From JBMNOI01 sp050942995 (GTDB taxonomy: Bacteria > Chloroflexota > Anaerolineae > UBA1429): a stretch of DNA of 20,418 nucleotides. Of the stretch, positions 14,101 to 20,418 are shown piece after piece. Both the position numbers and the translations under genes were made by a program. Position 1 is the stretch's first letter. The number at the start of each line of letters is the position of its first letter. Below the pieces are notes generated by a model. That model did no database searches. It was not told where the DNA came from and worked only from the letters and a program-made list of their open reading frames with translations. Where the stretch lies: contig JBMNOI010000069.1 in assembly GCA_050942995.1 (NCBI GenBank), forward strand, positions 1 through 20,418. Direction: 5' to 3'.

Positions 14101-14129
14101 TTGAGTCCATTGGGCAAATGTGGTAGAAT
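14101..14129 (+). promoter_or_regulatory. Sigma70-type promoter with extended -10 for hsp20-lon
   Basis: TTGAGT (14101-14106) and TAGAAT (14124-14129) are separated by exactly 17 bases, and the -10 is preceded by TG one base away (TGGTAGAAT), an extended -10. The start of transcription would be near 14136, about 35 bases before the hsp20 ATG. No CIRCE inverted repeat (TTAGCACTC-type) is present, so HrcA control is not indicated. Confidence 0.65.
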
Positions 14130-14170
14130 CCAACAGGTATAAGTGGCTATTCTGTCTATCCGGAGGAGCG

Positions 14171-14626
14171 ATGCCCATGGCTCCCGGGCGAATTGTATCG
14201 AGTTCGAATCGCACCCCGCAGCAACGTGGAATAGATATCTCACGGATATCCGGCAGCTACGACCTGTATCTGGTGCGCCCTCGTCGTATATGGCGTCCGC
14301 CTACCGATGTGTATGAAACCGATGAGCAGTTCGTGGTCAAGGTCGAGATCGCCGGCGCAGATCAGGACGATATCGAGATATCATTGATCGATCGGCGGCT
14401 CGTCATCAGCGGTCGGCGCCAGGACCCTGCCAGCAAGTTGATCTATCACAACATGGAGATCAGCTACGGCGAGTTTCGGACCGAGGTGCGGTTGGATCGT
14501 GCGCTGAACGAGGAGGCCGTCGAGGCGACATACGAAAACGGCTTTCTCTTTGTTACGCTGCCCAAAGCGCGCGAGTATCGTGTGCCGATCAGCGTACCCC
14601 ACAGTGAGCGGCAGGAGGAGAGCTGA
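14171..14626 (+). CDS. hsp20: Small heat shock protein, Hsp20/alpha-crystallin family
   Basis: A 151-residue small heat shock chaperone that binds unfolding proteins in the cytoplasm. The alpha-crystallin domain runs from about residue 38 to 140: WRPPTDVYETDEQFVVKVEIAG is the classical opening, followed by the DDIEISLIDRRLVISGRR strands, SYGEFRTEVRLDRAL, and the conserved YENGFLFVTLPKA near the end. The start at 14171 has a very strong GGAGGAG just upstream; the ATG two codons later is an alternative. The N-terminal arm is short (about 35 residues) and rich in Arg and Ser. The gene has its own promoter at 14101-14129 and is followed 83 bases later by lon, a stress-response pairing that suggests a shared transcript. 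Confidence 0.93.
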   Translation: MPMAPGRIVSSSNRTPQQRGIDISRISGSYDLYLVRPRRIWRPPTDVYETDEQFVVKVEIAGADQDDIEISLIDRRLVISGRRQDPASKLIYHNMEISYGEFRTEVRLDRALNEEAVEATYENGFLFVTLPKAREYRVPISVPHSERQEES

Positions 14627-14709
14627 GAGGGCCGCGTGGCGACCGCGGTGCATGGGTGTTGTATCCGGAATACGAGATCGTGGGGATCATCGCTATCACG
14701 TGGTAGGTC

Positions 14710-17271
14710 ATGGAGTATCTGGCATTGTCTGACTCGGAATCTCAAATGGATCAGATGACTGAAGAACGGGCGCCAGAGGGCGACGAGATGCCCATGCCCG
14801 AGCAGCTCCCTGTGCTGGGGCTGCGCAATACCGTCGTCTTTCCCCTGACGGTGGTTCCCCTGGTGGTCCAGCGGCCGCGCTCGGTCCGCCTGATTGACGA
14901 TGCCGTGCTGGCGGATCGGTTGGTGGCGCTGGTGGCGCTCAAGGATCCCGACGTAGAGGATCCGATGCCGGCCGATCTGTACGATATGGGCACGATGGCC
15001 ATGGTACATCGCCTGGCTCGCTCGCCCGACGGTACGCTGCATATCATCGTTCAGGGGCTGGAACGCATCCGCCTGAGCGAGTTTACTCAGGTCGACCCCT
15101 ATATGCGGGCGCGCTACGAGGTGGCGTCCGACATCGTTGAGGAGGGCATAGAGCTGGATGCCCTCGTGCGCAGCGTCAGCGACATGTTCCGTCGGCTGGT
15201 CGAGCTTTCGACCCACATTCCCGAAGAGATGCTGGCCAGCGCGTTAAGCGCCGATGATGCCCGACAACTGGCCTATACCGTGGCCACCAGCACGCGCATG
15301 GAGATGTCCGTTCGCCAGGAGATTCTGGAGCTGGACGATGTGTCGGAAAAGCTCCGCCGGTTGCTCGCGGTGCTCACCCGCGAGCTGGACGTGCTCGAGT
15401 TGGGCAAAAAGATCCAGACCGATGCCCAGTCTGGCATCGAAAAGGTCCAGCGCGAGTATTATCTGCGTGAGCAGCTCAAGGCCATTCAGCGAGAGCTGGG
15501 AGAGGAGGACGAACAGGCCGCCGAGGTCAACGCGCTTCGGGAAAAGATCGAGTCTATAGGGATGCCCGAGGAGGTCAAGCGCGAGGCGCTGCGCGAATTG
15601 GAGCGCCTGGCCAGCTTGCCCACCGCTGCCGCCGAATATTCGGTTATTCGATCGTATTTGGGATGGCTGACCGAATTGCCCTGGCAGGTGGTGACTATCG
15701 ACAACCTGGATATCGTGCAGGCACGGCAGGTTCTGGACGAGGACCATTACGATCTGGAACGGGTCAAAGATCGTATCATCGAATACCTGGCCGTGCGCAA
15801 GTTGCGACGCGAGAGGGCAAACGGCGAATCCGAGACCGACGGAGAAGATACCGAGGACGCGCGTGACTATGTGCGGCGAGAACGAGAGGGTGCCATCCTG
15901 TGTTTTGTCGGACCGCCCGGCGTCGGCAAGACGTCGCTGGGGCAGTCTATCGCCCGCGCGCTGGGGCGCAAGTTCATCCGACAGTCTCTGGGGGGCGTAC
16001 ATGACGAGGCCGAGATTCGCGGACATCGGCGCACCTATATTGGCGCCATGCCGGGGCGAATCATTCAGGCCATTCGCCGTGTAGGCTCCCGCAACCCCGT
16101 GTTCATGCTTGATGAGGTCGACAAGCTCGGGGCCGACTTTCGGGGGGACCCTTCCTCAGCGCTATTAGAGGTGCTGGACCCGGAGCAAAATCGCGAGTTC
16201 CGGGACCACTACCTCGATGTCCCATTCGATCTCTCACAGGTGATGTTTATTGCGACAGCCAATGTGCTCGATACAATCCCTGCTCCACTGAGAGATCGCA
16301 TGGAGATATTGCAACTATCCGGCTATACCGAGGAGGAAAAGATCGCCATTTCTAAAGGCTATTTGATTCCTCGCCAGATTCGCGAAAACGGACTACGCCC
16401 CCGTGAGATCTCTTTCGAGGACGATGCCTTACGACGTATCGTCCGGGAGTATACCCGCGAAGCAGGGGTGCGTGAGCTTGAGCGGCAGATCGGCACGGTT
16501 TGTCGCAAGGTGGCTACCCGGGTGGCCGAGAGCGTCACAGCAAATGGTGACGCCGAGTATGGCGCCGAACAAACGATCATTACCGGCGACGCGATCACCC
16601 AATATCTCGGCAGCCCGCCCTATTTCTTCGAGGCGGCAGAGCGTACACAGGTACCCGGAGTAGCTACCGGCCTGGCCTGGACTCCCACCGGTGGGGATAT
16701 TCTCTTTATTGAAGCCACCCAGATGAAAGGGAGCAAGGGCTTTATTGTCACCGGACAACTCGGTGATGTGATGCGCGAGTCGGCCCAGGCTGCTCTAAGT
16801 TACGTCCGTTCAAAAGCTGGTGACCTCGGCATTGATCCTGACATCTTTGAAAAGGTGGATATTCATCTGCACATCCCCGCCGGCGCCATTCCCAAGGATG
16901 GCCCCTCGGCAGGAGTGACGATGGCCACGGCGTTGGCCTCGTTGCTCAGGGCAGAGCCGATTCGCAGCGACCTGGGAATGACCGGCGAAATCACACTGCG
17001 AGGGCAGGTGTTGCCGGTGGGCGGAATCAAGGAAAAGGTCCTGGCCGCTCATCGCGCGGGATTGCGGGTGCTGTGTCTACCGAGCCGGAACTCGAAGGAC
17101 TTGGAAGATATACCCAAAGATGTACGCAACGAGATGGAATTCATTCTCGTCGACCGAGTGGAGCAGGTCTTTGATGCGGCCTTTGGAAACTCGGAAGGGA
17201 TAAACAGTGCCCAGAAGCAGAAGGAACAAAGCGGACCAGAACGCGCAAAAGATGGAGTGGCTCCGCATTGA
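14710..17271 (+). CDS. lon: ATP-dependent Lon protease
   Basis: An 853-residue LonA protease that degrades misfolded and regulatory proteins in the cytoplasm. The N-terminal LON substrate domain starts at about residue 33 (LPVLGLRNTVVFP) and is followed by the coiled-coil segment with REYYLREQLKAIQRELGE. The AAA+ module has Walker A GPPGVGKT (401-408) and Walker B FMLDEVD (465-471). The protease domain has the catalytic Ser733 in GPSAG and Lys776 in GGIKEKV, 43 residues apart as in E. coli Lon. The length is normal, with a 20-30 residue hydrophilic extension at each end. The ATG at 14710 has only a weak upstream site; later in-frame ATGs are no better. Its 3' end overlaps the next gene by 65 bases. 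Confidence 0.96.
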   Translation: MEYLALSDSESQMDQMTEERAPEGDEMPMPEQLPVLGLRNTVVFPLTVVPLVVQRPRSVRLIDDAVLADRLVALVALKDPDVEDPMPADLYDMGTMAMVHRLARSPDGTLHIIVQGLERIRLSEFTQVDPYMRARYEVASDIVEEGIELDALVRSVSDMFRRLVELSTHIPEEMLASALSADDARQLAYTVATSTRMEMSVRQEILELDDVSEKLRRLLAVLTRELDVLELGKKIQTDAQSGIEKVQREYYLREQLKAIQRELGEEDEQAAEVNALREKIESIGMPEEVKREALRELERLASLPTAAAEYSVIRSYLGWLTELPWQVVTIDNLDIVQARQVLDEDHYDLERVKDRIIEYLAVRKLRRERANGESETDGEDTEDARDYVRREREGAILCFVGPPGVGKTSLGQSIARALGRKFIRQSLGGVHDEAEIRGHRRTYIGAMPGRIIQAIRRVGSRNPVFMLDEVDKLGADFRGDPSSALLEVLDPEQNREFRDHYLDVPFDLSQVMFIATANVLDTIPAPLRDRMEILQLSGYTEEEKIAISKGYLIPRQIRENGLRPREISFEDDALRRIVREYTREAGVRELERQIGTVCRKVATRVAESVTANGDAEYGAEQTIITGDAITQYLGSPPYFFEAAERTQVPGVATGLAWTPTGGDILFIEATQMKGSKGFIVTGQLGDVMRESAQAALSYVRSKAGDLGIDPDIFEKVDIHLHIPAGAIPKDGPSAGVTMATALASLLRAEPIRSDLGMTGEITLRGQVLPVGGIKEKVLAAHRAGLRVLCLPSRNSKDLEDIPKDVRNEMEFILVDRVEQVFDAAFGNSEGINSAQKQKEQSGPERAKDGVAPH

Positions 17272-19066
17272 TCTACACATTCACACTCCGGCGTCGAAAG
17301 ATCATCAGCAACCGGACATTTCGTACCTGGACATTCTGAAAAAGGCCGAGTCGGAGGAGATGGACATCATCGCCTTCACCGACCATAACACGGTAGCCAG
17401 CTACTCGGCCATGAAGCAAGAGATATCGGATCTGCAGCGTTGGGAGGCCAGCGGGCGCCTGCGCGCCGATGAGAAAGAGCGCCTGAAAGAGTACCGCCGG
17501 CTTTTGGGGAAAATCCTGGTGTTACCGGGATTCGAATTGACGGCGACCTTTGGCTTTCACATTCTCGGCATCTTTGACCCGGATACGCCCATTCGCTCGC
17601 TGGAGCACCTGCTCCTGACGCTGAATGTGCCGTTCGAGTCGCTGGATTCCGGCGAGACCGAGGTGGGCGCCACCAGCGATGTGTTGACCGCCTATCACAC
17701 CATCGCCGAAGAGGGGGGGCTGGTGATCGCCGCCCACGCCAACTCGACGCATGGCGTCGCCATGTTTGGCTTTGACTTTGGCGGTCAGACGCGCATCGCT
17801 TATACACAGGATCCGGACCTGCATGCCCTGGAGGTGACGGATCTGGGGAGCAACCGGCGGCGCACCACCGCATCGTTCTTTAACGGCTCCAAACCCCAGT
17901 ATCCGCGACGGATGTTTTGCATCCAGGGCTCGGATTCACACCGCATCCAGGGCAAAGGCAAAGATCTGGGGGTGGGCGAGCGCGCCACCGAGGTGCTCTT
18001 GCCGGAGAAGAGCTTTAAAGCGCTCAAGGCGTTGTTCCTGGGGAACGACTTTACCCGCGTGCGCCCCTATAGCCGCACGGCCGCCGAAAGCTATGACCCC
18101 GTAGAGGCCGCGCGCAATCAGGGCCCCACCATCGTACAGAGCTTTCACGAGCAGATGACCCGCCAGGGTGGCCGGTTGCACGCCATCATGCGTGATGTGG
18201 TGGCCTTTGCCAACACCAACGGGGGCACCATCTTTGTCGGCGTCAGCGCCAACCGCAGAGTGTCGCCGCGTGGCATCGAGAACCCGGAGCAGACGATCGC
18301 CGAGCTGCGTGGCGAGATCGAGAATCTCGTCACCCCGCCTCTGGAAGTGAACTTGCAGGTGCTCAAAAGCAAGGGCAAGAACATCATCCGCATCGCCGTG
18401 CCCAAGGGAGATAAAATCCCCTATGTATTGGAGGGGAGCAAGATCTATCTACGGCAAGAGGCCGAGACCAGTCTGGCCATGCGCGACGAGATCGTCGCGT
18501 TGATCAAGCGCACTCTGATCTCTCAGCCGGAGGAACGGCGCCTCGAGCCCCGCCCTGCAACCCGTCAGCCGGCTCAGGGCAGGGCGCCCTCTGTTCCGTC
18601 ACCCGAATCCAGGAAAAAGCCCTCGGGGGGAGAGCGGGCAAAGGTCCCTGCCGGAGGAGGCAGGCCGAACACTAATGGGGCCCAGCCCAACGGCGCGTCG
18701 GCCGATGATATGCCCGTCGCGGCGCCACGCACCGGCGTCGAGATCGTCGAGACGGTCGAGCGCAAGGGCGTGCTCTATCACACGATGCGCGATCTGCGCG
18801 ATGGCGGCAAGGTACAGAATGTGACCCGAAACTCTGCCCGGCGACTCTGGCGATATGCCATTGCCCTGAAGGAAAAGAGCACTTTTCAGGACGATAAGGT
18901 GACCTGGATCGGTGACCTGGGCCTGTGGCACCGATATCTGCGCGCCGGACGCACGCACTATGACCTGGTGCAACGTGGTCCCGACGGCAAGATCTCGATC
19001 TACTATGGCGTAACCGAAGACGGCATCCACGGGCCGTGGCGGGCTGTGGTTGGCATGGATGAGTGA
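17207..19066 (+). CDS. PHP phosphoesterase - AlbA_2 (Schlafen-type) fusion protein
   Basis: A 619-residue protein with two recognisable domains. Residues 18-300 are a PHP metal-dependent phosphoesterase domain: DLHIHT (22-27), FTDHNT (57-62), GFE (108-110), AAHANSTH (175-182) and GSDSH (241-245) supply the metal ligands. Residues about 305-435 resemble the AlbA_2/Schlafen nucleic-acid domain, with FANTNGGTIFVGV (334-346) and IYLRQEAETSLA (413-424). A Pro/Gly/Ser-rich linker (440-505) leads to a C-terminal domain of about 110 residues that I do not recognise. The GTG at 17207 is chosen because GGAAGGG precedes it; the ATG at 17252 also works and would cut the overlap with lon from 65 to 20 bases. 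The substrate is unknown; the combination suggests cleavage of a nucleic acid or nucleotide. Confidence 0.85.
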   Translation: MPRSRRNKADQNAQKMEWLRIDLHIHTPASKDHQQPDISYLDILKKAESEEMDIIAFTDHNTVASYSAMKQEISDLQRWEASGRLRADEKERLKEYRRLLGKILVLPGFELTATFGFHILGIFDPDTPIRSLEHLLLTLNVPFESLDSGETEVGATSDVLTAYHTIAEEGGLVIAAHANSTHGVAMFGFDFGGQTRIAYTQDPDLHALEVTDLGSNRRRTTASFFNGSKPQYPRRMFCIQGSDSHRIQGKGKDLGVGERATEVLLPEKSFKALKALFLGNDFTRVRPYSRTAAESYDPVEAARNQGPTIVQSFHEQMTRQGGRLHAIMRDVVAFANTNGGTIFVGVSANRRVSPRGIENPEQTIAELRGEIENLVTPPLEVNLQVLKSKGKNIIRIAVPKGDKIPYVLEGSKIYLRQEAETSLAMRDEIVALIKRTLISQPEERRLEPRPATRQPAQGRAPSVPSPESRKKPSGGERAKVPAGGGRPNTNGAQPNGASADDMPVAAPRTGVEIVETVERKGVLYHTMRDLRDGGKVQNVTRNSARRLWRYAIALKEKSTFQDDKVTWIGDLGLWHRYLRAGRTHYDLVQRGPDGKISIYYGVTEDGIHGPWRAVVGMDE

Positions 19067-19078
19067 GCGATCTATAAT
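19050..19078 (+). promoter_or_regulatory. Candidate promoter at the end of the PHP gene
   Basis: TTGGCA (19050-19055) and a perfect TATAAT (19073-19078) are spaced by 17 bases. The expected start of transcription, near 19085, falls inside the likely GTG start of the acetyltransferase reading frame (19079), so the promoter would suit only the internal ATG at 19118. Either the promoter is real and the start is internal, or the match is coincidental. Confidence 0.35.
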
Positions 19079-19515
19079 GTGAGCGAGCAGAACAGCTACT
19101 CTCTTCGTTGCTTTACGATGGACGATTACGATGCCGTCCTCGGCCTGTGGAGTTCGGCCGGCCCGGGCATCGAGATTGTCCATCGGATACGCGTCCTAAA
19201 ATCGCCAAAAAGTTAAAGCGAGATCCAGAGCTGTTTCTGGTGGCCGAGAGTGACGACGGCCGTGTCATCGGCGTCATTATGGGGGCGTGGGACGGCCGTC
19301 GCGGGTGGATCCATCATCTGGCTGTGGATGATGCGTATCGCAACCGAGGAGTCGGTACGGCGCTCGTAAACGCTGTAGAAGAGCGCCTGCGGGCCATGGG
19401 GTGTTTGAAGGTCAATTTGCTGGTTCGCCGTGAGAACCAGGCTGCCATTCGCCTGTACAGGCGGCTGGGTTATGATGATATGGTGACCATTATGGCCATG
19501 GGCAAAGAGCTATAG
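19079..19515 (+). pseudogene. GNAT acetyltransferase (YpeA-like), frameshifted
   Basis: An N-acetyltransferase of the GNAT family, similar in layout to YpeA, split over two reading frames. Frame one starts at GTG 19079 and gives the expected N-terminus YSLRCFTMDDYDAVLGLW, then loses homology after AGPGIEI. The other frame picks up with PSDTRPKIAKKLKRDPELFLVAE and continues through the acetyl-CoA motif RNRGVGTA to IRLYRRLGYDD and the stop at 19513-19515. Adding one base in the short T-run at about 19175-19177 would join the frames as GIEICPSDTR, a normal family sequence. So there is a one-base deletion, or a sequencing or assembly error. All catalytic-domain motifs after the shift are intact, which favours a recent event or an error. 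The substrate of the family member is unknown. Confidence 0.75.
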
Positions 19516-19516
19516 G

Positions 19517-19549
19517 CCCGGCCTGCCGGGCAGGGCGTCTACCCTGCCC
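19517..19549. terminator. Overlapping GC hairpins after the acetyltransferase stop
   Basis: Two mutually exclusive hairpins begin two bases after the stop codon. One is CCCGGC-ct-GCCGGG (19517-19530); the other is GGGCAGGG (19528-19535) with CCCTGCCC (19542-19549) around a six-base loop. Position and strength suit a transcription stop, but no T-run follows, so a rho-independent terminator is only a weak call; mRNA end protection is an alternative. Confidence 0.4.
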
Positions 19550-19573
19550 GTTGGATGTTGAGAGCGTTTCAGC

Positions 19574-19662
19574 CGGGGGGCTGCCCCAAAACGCGTCTTT
19601 GGGCCGGTTCGGCCCTGAAGGCGGGATCTGCATCCGTCAGGATGTTTTGGGGTAGCTCCTCG
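19574..19662. repeat. Long imperfect inverted repeat with two inner hairpins (structured element)
   Basis: The segment 19574-19592 pairs with 19644-19662 over 19 positions, 16 Watson-Crick and three G-T; the core is GCCCCAAAAC against GTTTTGGGGT. Enclosed are GGGCCG-gtt-CGGCCC (19601-19615) and a weaker hairpin, GGAT-ctgc-ATCC (19624-19635), which can be flanked by CCTGA/TCAGG. The fold is a three-way junction, the same topology as the repeat at 913-994 although the sequences differ. It fills most of the 254-base gap (19516-19769) between the acetyltransferase and rnz. It may be a MITE-like element or a small structured RNA; no transposase gene is near. Confidence 0.5.
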
Positions 19663-19769
19663 AATGCTTATTCCGGCGGCCACGCATCCTGAATGTGTGC
19701 CTCACGGGCCGGTGCTCGTCCGCCGGCGTCGCAGACGATGATCGAAACGATGAGAGGACGTCGCTTGGC

Positions 19770-20418
19770 ATGTTCGAGATCGTGTTTTTGGGCACTTCGG
19801 CCTCGGCCCCTTCCATTGATCGAGGGCTCTCGGCCAACCTGGTCATGTTTCGCGATCAGCGATTCATAATCGACTGCGGCGAGGGCACGCAGCGGCAATT
19901 GCTGCGCACCGGGCTGGGTTTTCGCAAACTGGACAAGGTTCTGCTCACCCACGGTCATCTGGACCACATCCTGGGGTTGGGAGGGCTGGTCTCTACCTTT
20001 GCCCGATGGGAGTCCATGTCCACGCTCAAGATCTATGGTGGGCAATGGGCCCTGCAACGGGTTGAAGATCTGATGCAAGTGGTGTTGCGCGGTGGGGAGG
20101 TCGATATGGCCATCGAGTTTGTCCCCATTCGCCCCGGCATCATCTGGGAGGATGATGCCGTCACCATTTCGGCATTCCCCGTCACCCATCGAGGACCGGG
20201 ATGTTTCGGGTACCTTTTTGAGGAGCGCGAGCGGCGCCCGTTCCTCTCGGATGTGGCCGAGCGACTGGGCGTGCCCAGAGGCCCTGAGCGTCGCACCCTG
20301 GTCCAGGGGCAGCCTATCACCCTGGATGACGGCACCATCATCTATCCGGAACAGGTGCTGGGTGAGGCGATTCCGGGGATAAAGTATGTTCATATCGGCG
20401 ATGCCGGACGCACCGATA
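19770..20418 (+). CDS. rnz: Ribonuclease Z, metallo-beta-lactamase fold (partial, 3' end missing)
   Basis: The first 216 codons of a ribonuclease Z, the zinc enzyme that trims the 3' end of tRNA precursors. Residues 1-20 (MFEIVFLGTSASAPSIDRGL) form the typical opening, with FIIDCGEGTQRQLL (32-45) next. The zinc motif is THGHLDH (60-66), giving ligands H61, H63, D65 and H66; H140 in PVTHRGPGCFGY and D211 in HIGDAG complete the visible set. The segment 155-205, with long loops, matches the RNase Z family rather than other metallo-beta-lactamase proteins. The ATG at 19770 begins exactly at the homology; a GAGAGG lies about 12 bases upstream, rather far. The gene runs off the right edge. Confidence 0.9.
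   Translation, partial: MFEIVFLGTSASAPSIDRGLSANLVMFRDQRFIIDCGEGTQRQLLRTGLGFRKLDKVLLTHGHLDHILGLGGLVSTFARWESMSTLKIYGGQWALQRVEDLMQVVLRGGEVDMAIEFVPIRPGIIWEDDAVTISAFPVTHRGPGCFGYLFEERERRPFLSDVAERLGVPRGPERRTLVQGQPITLDDGTIIYPEQVLGEAIPGIKYVHIGDAGRTD

Noticed and set aside
14030..14170. CIRCE-type heat shock operator before hsp20
   Set aside because: No TTAGCACTC-N9-GAGTGCTAA-like repeat is present; the inverted repeats further upstream have unrelated sequence.
19668..20393. 241-codon minus-strand open frame opposite rnz
   Set aside because: Antisense shadow; the plus strand encodes a clear RNase Z with zinc ligands.
1..20418. CRISPR arrays, tRNA or rRNA genes, transposases, prophage genes
   Set aside because: None seen by eye on either strand; repeats present are isolated palindromes rather than regularly spaced arrays.

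Overview
This window reads as chromosomal DNA of an anaerobic, GC-rich bacterium with a tetrahydrofolate-based (Wood-Ljungdahl-type) one-carbon pathway. The style of the Lon, Hsp20 and PHP genes and of the giant HdrA fusion suggests an uncultured member of the Chloroflexota (Anaerolineae/Dehalococcoidia-like). That placement is an impression from protein style, not a computed one.

The left two thirds (about 1-13760) is one long minus-strand gene train, read here in transcription order from 13759 down to 1: a HdrA-like flavoprotein, a degenerate HdrA-like protein with a double ferredoxin tail, an MvhD-like protein, metV, metF, hdrC, a 1489-residue HdrA fusion, then flxD, flxC, flxB and flxA, then, after a gap with a palindromic repeat, fchA and the first codons of folD. 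Six junctions are ATGA stop/start overlaps. The train joins two systems usually described apart: the acetogen MetFV-HdrABC-MvhD methylene-THF reductase complex, and the FlxABCD-HdrABC NADH-linked bifurcating complex. No gene for the catalytic disulfide subunit HdrB (CCG domains) is present. The inference is a supercomplex in which NADH (through FlxA), possibly NADPH (through a GltD/NfnB-like module inserted in HdrA) and ferredoxin (through the HdrA and HdrA-like ferredoxin domains) exchange electrons with methylene-THF at MetFV. FchA and FolD supply or consume the methylene-THF, so most of the methyl branch is encoded together with its redox partner.

A divergent regulatory region (13760-14170) holds a good sigma70-type promoter facing each way (TTGCCC-N17-TATAAT leftward, TTGAGT-N17-TAGAAT with an extended -10 rightward) and several inverted repeats between them.

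The right third runs on the plus strand: hsp20, lon, a PHP/AlbA_2 fusion protein whose start overlaps the end of lon, a GNAT acetyltransferase broken by an apparent one-base frameshift, a structured intergenic stretch with a long imperfect inverted repeat, and the 5' part of a ribonuclease Z gene that runs off the window. No tRNA, rRNA, CRISPR array, transposase or phage gene was seen.
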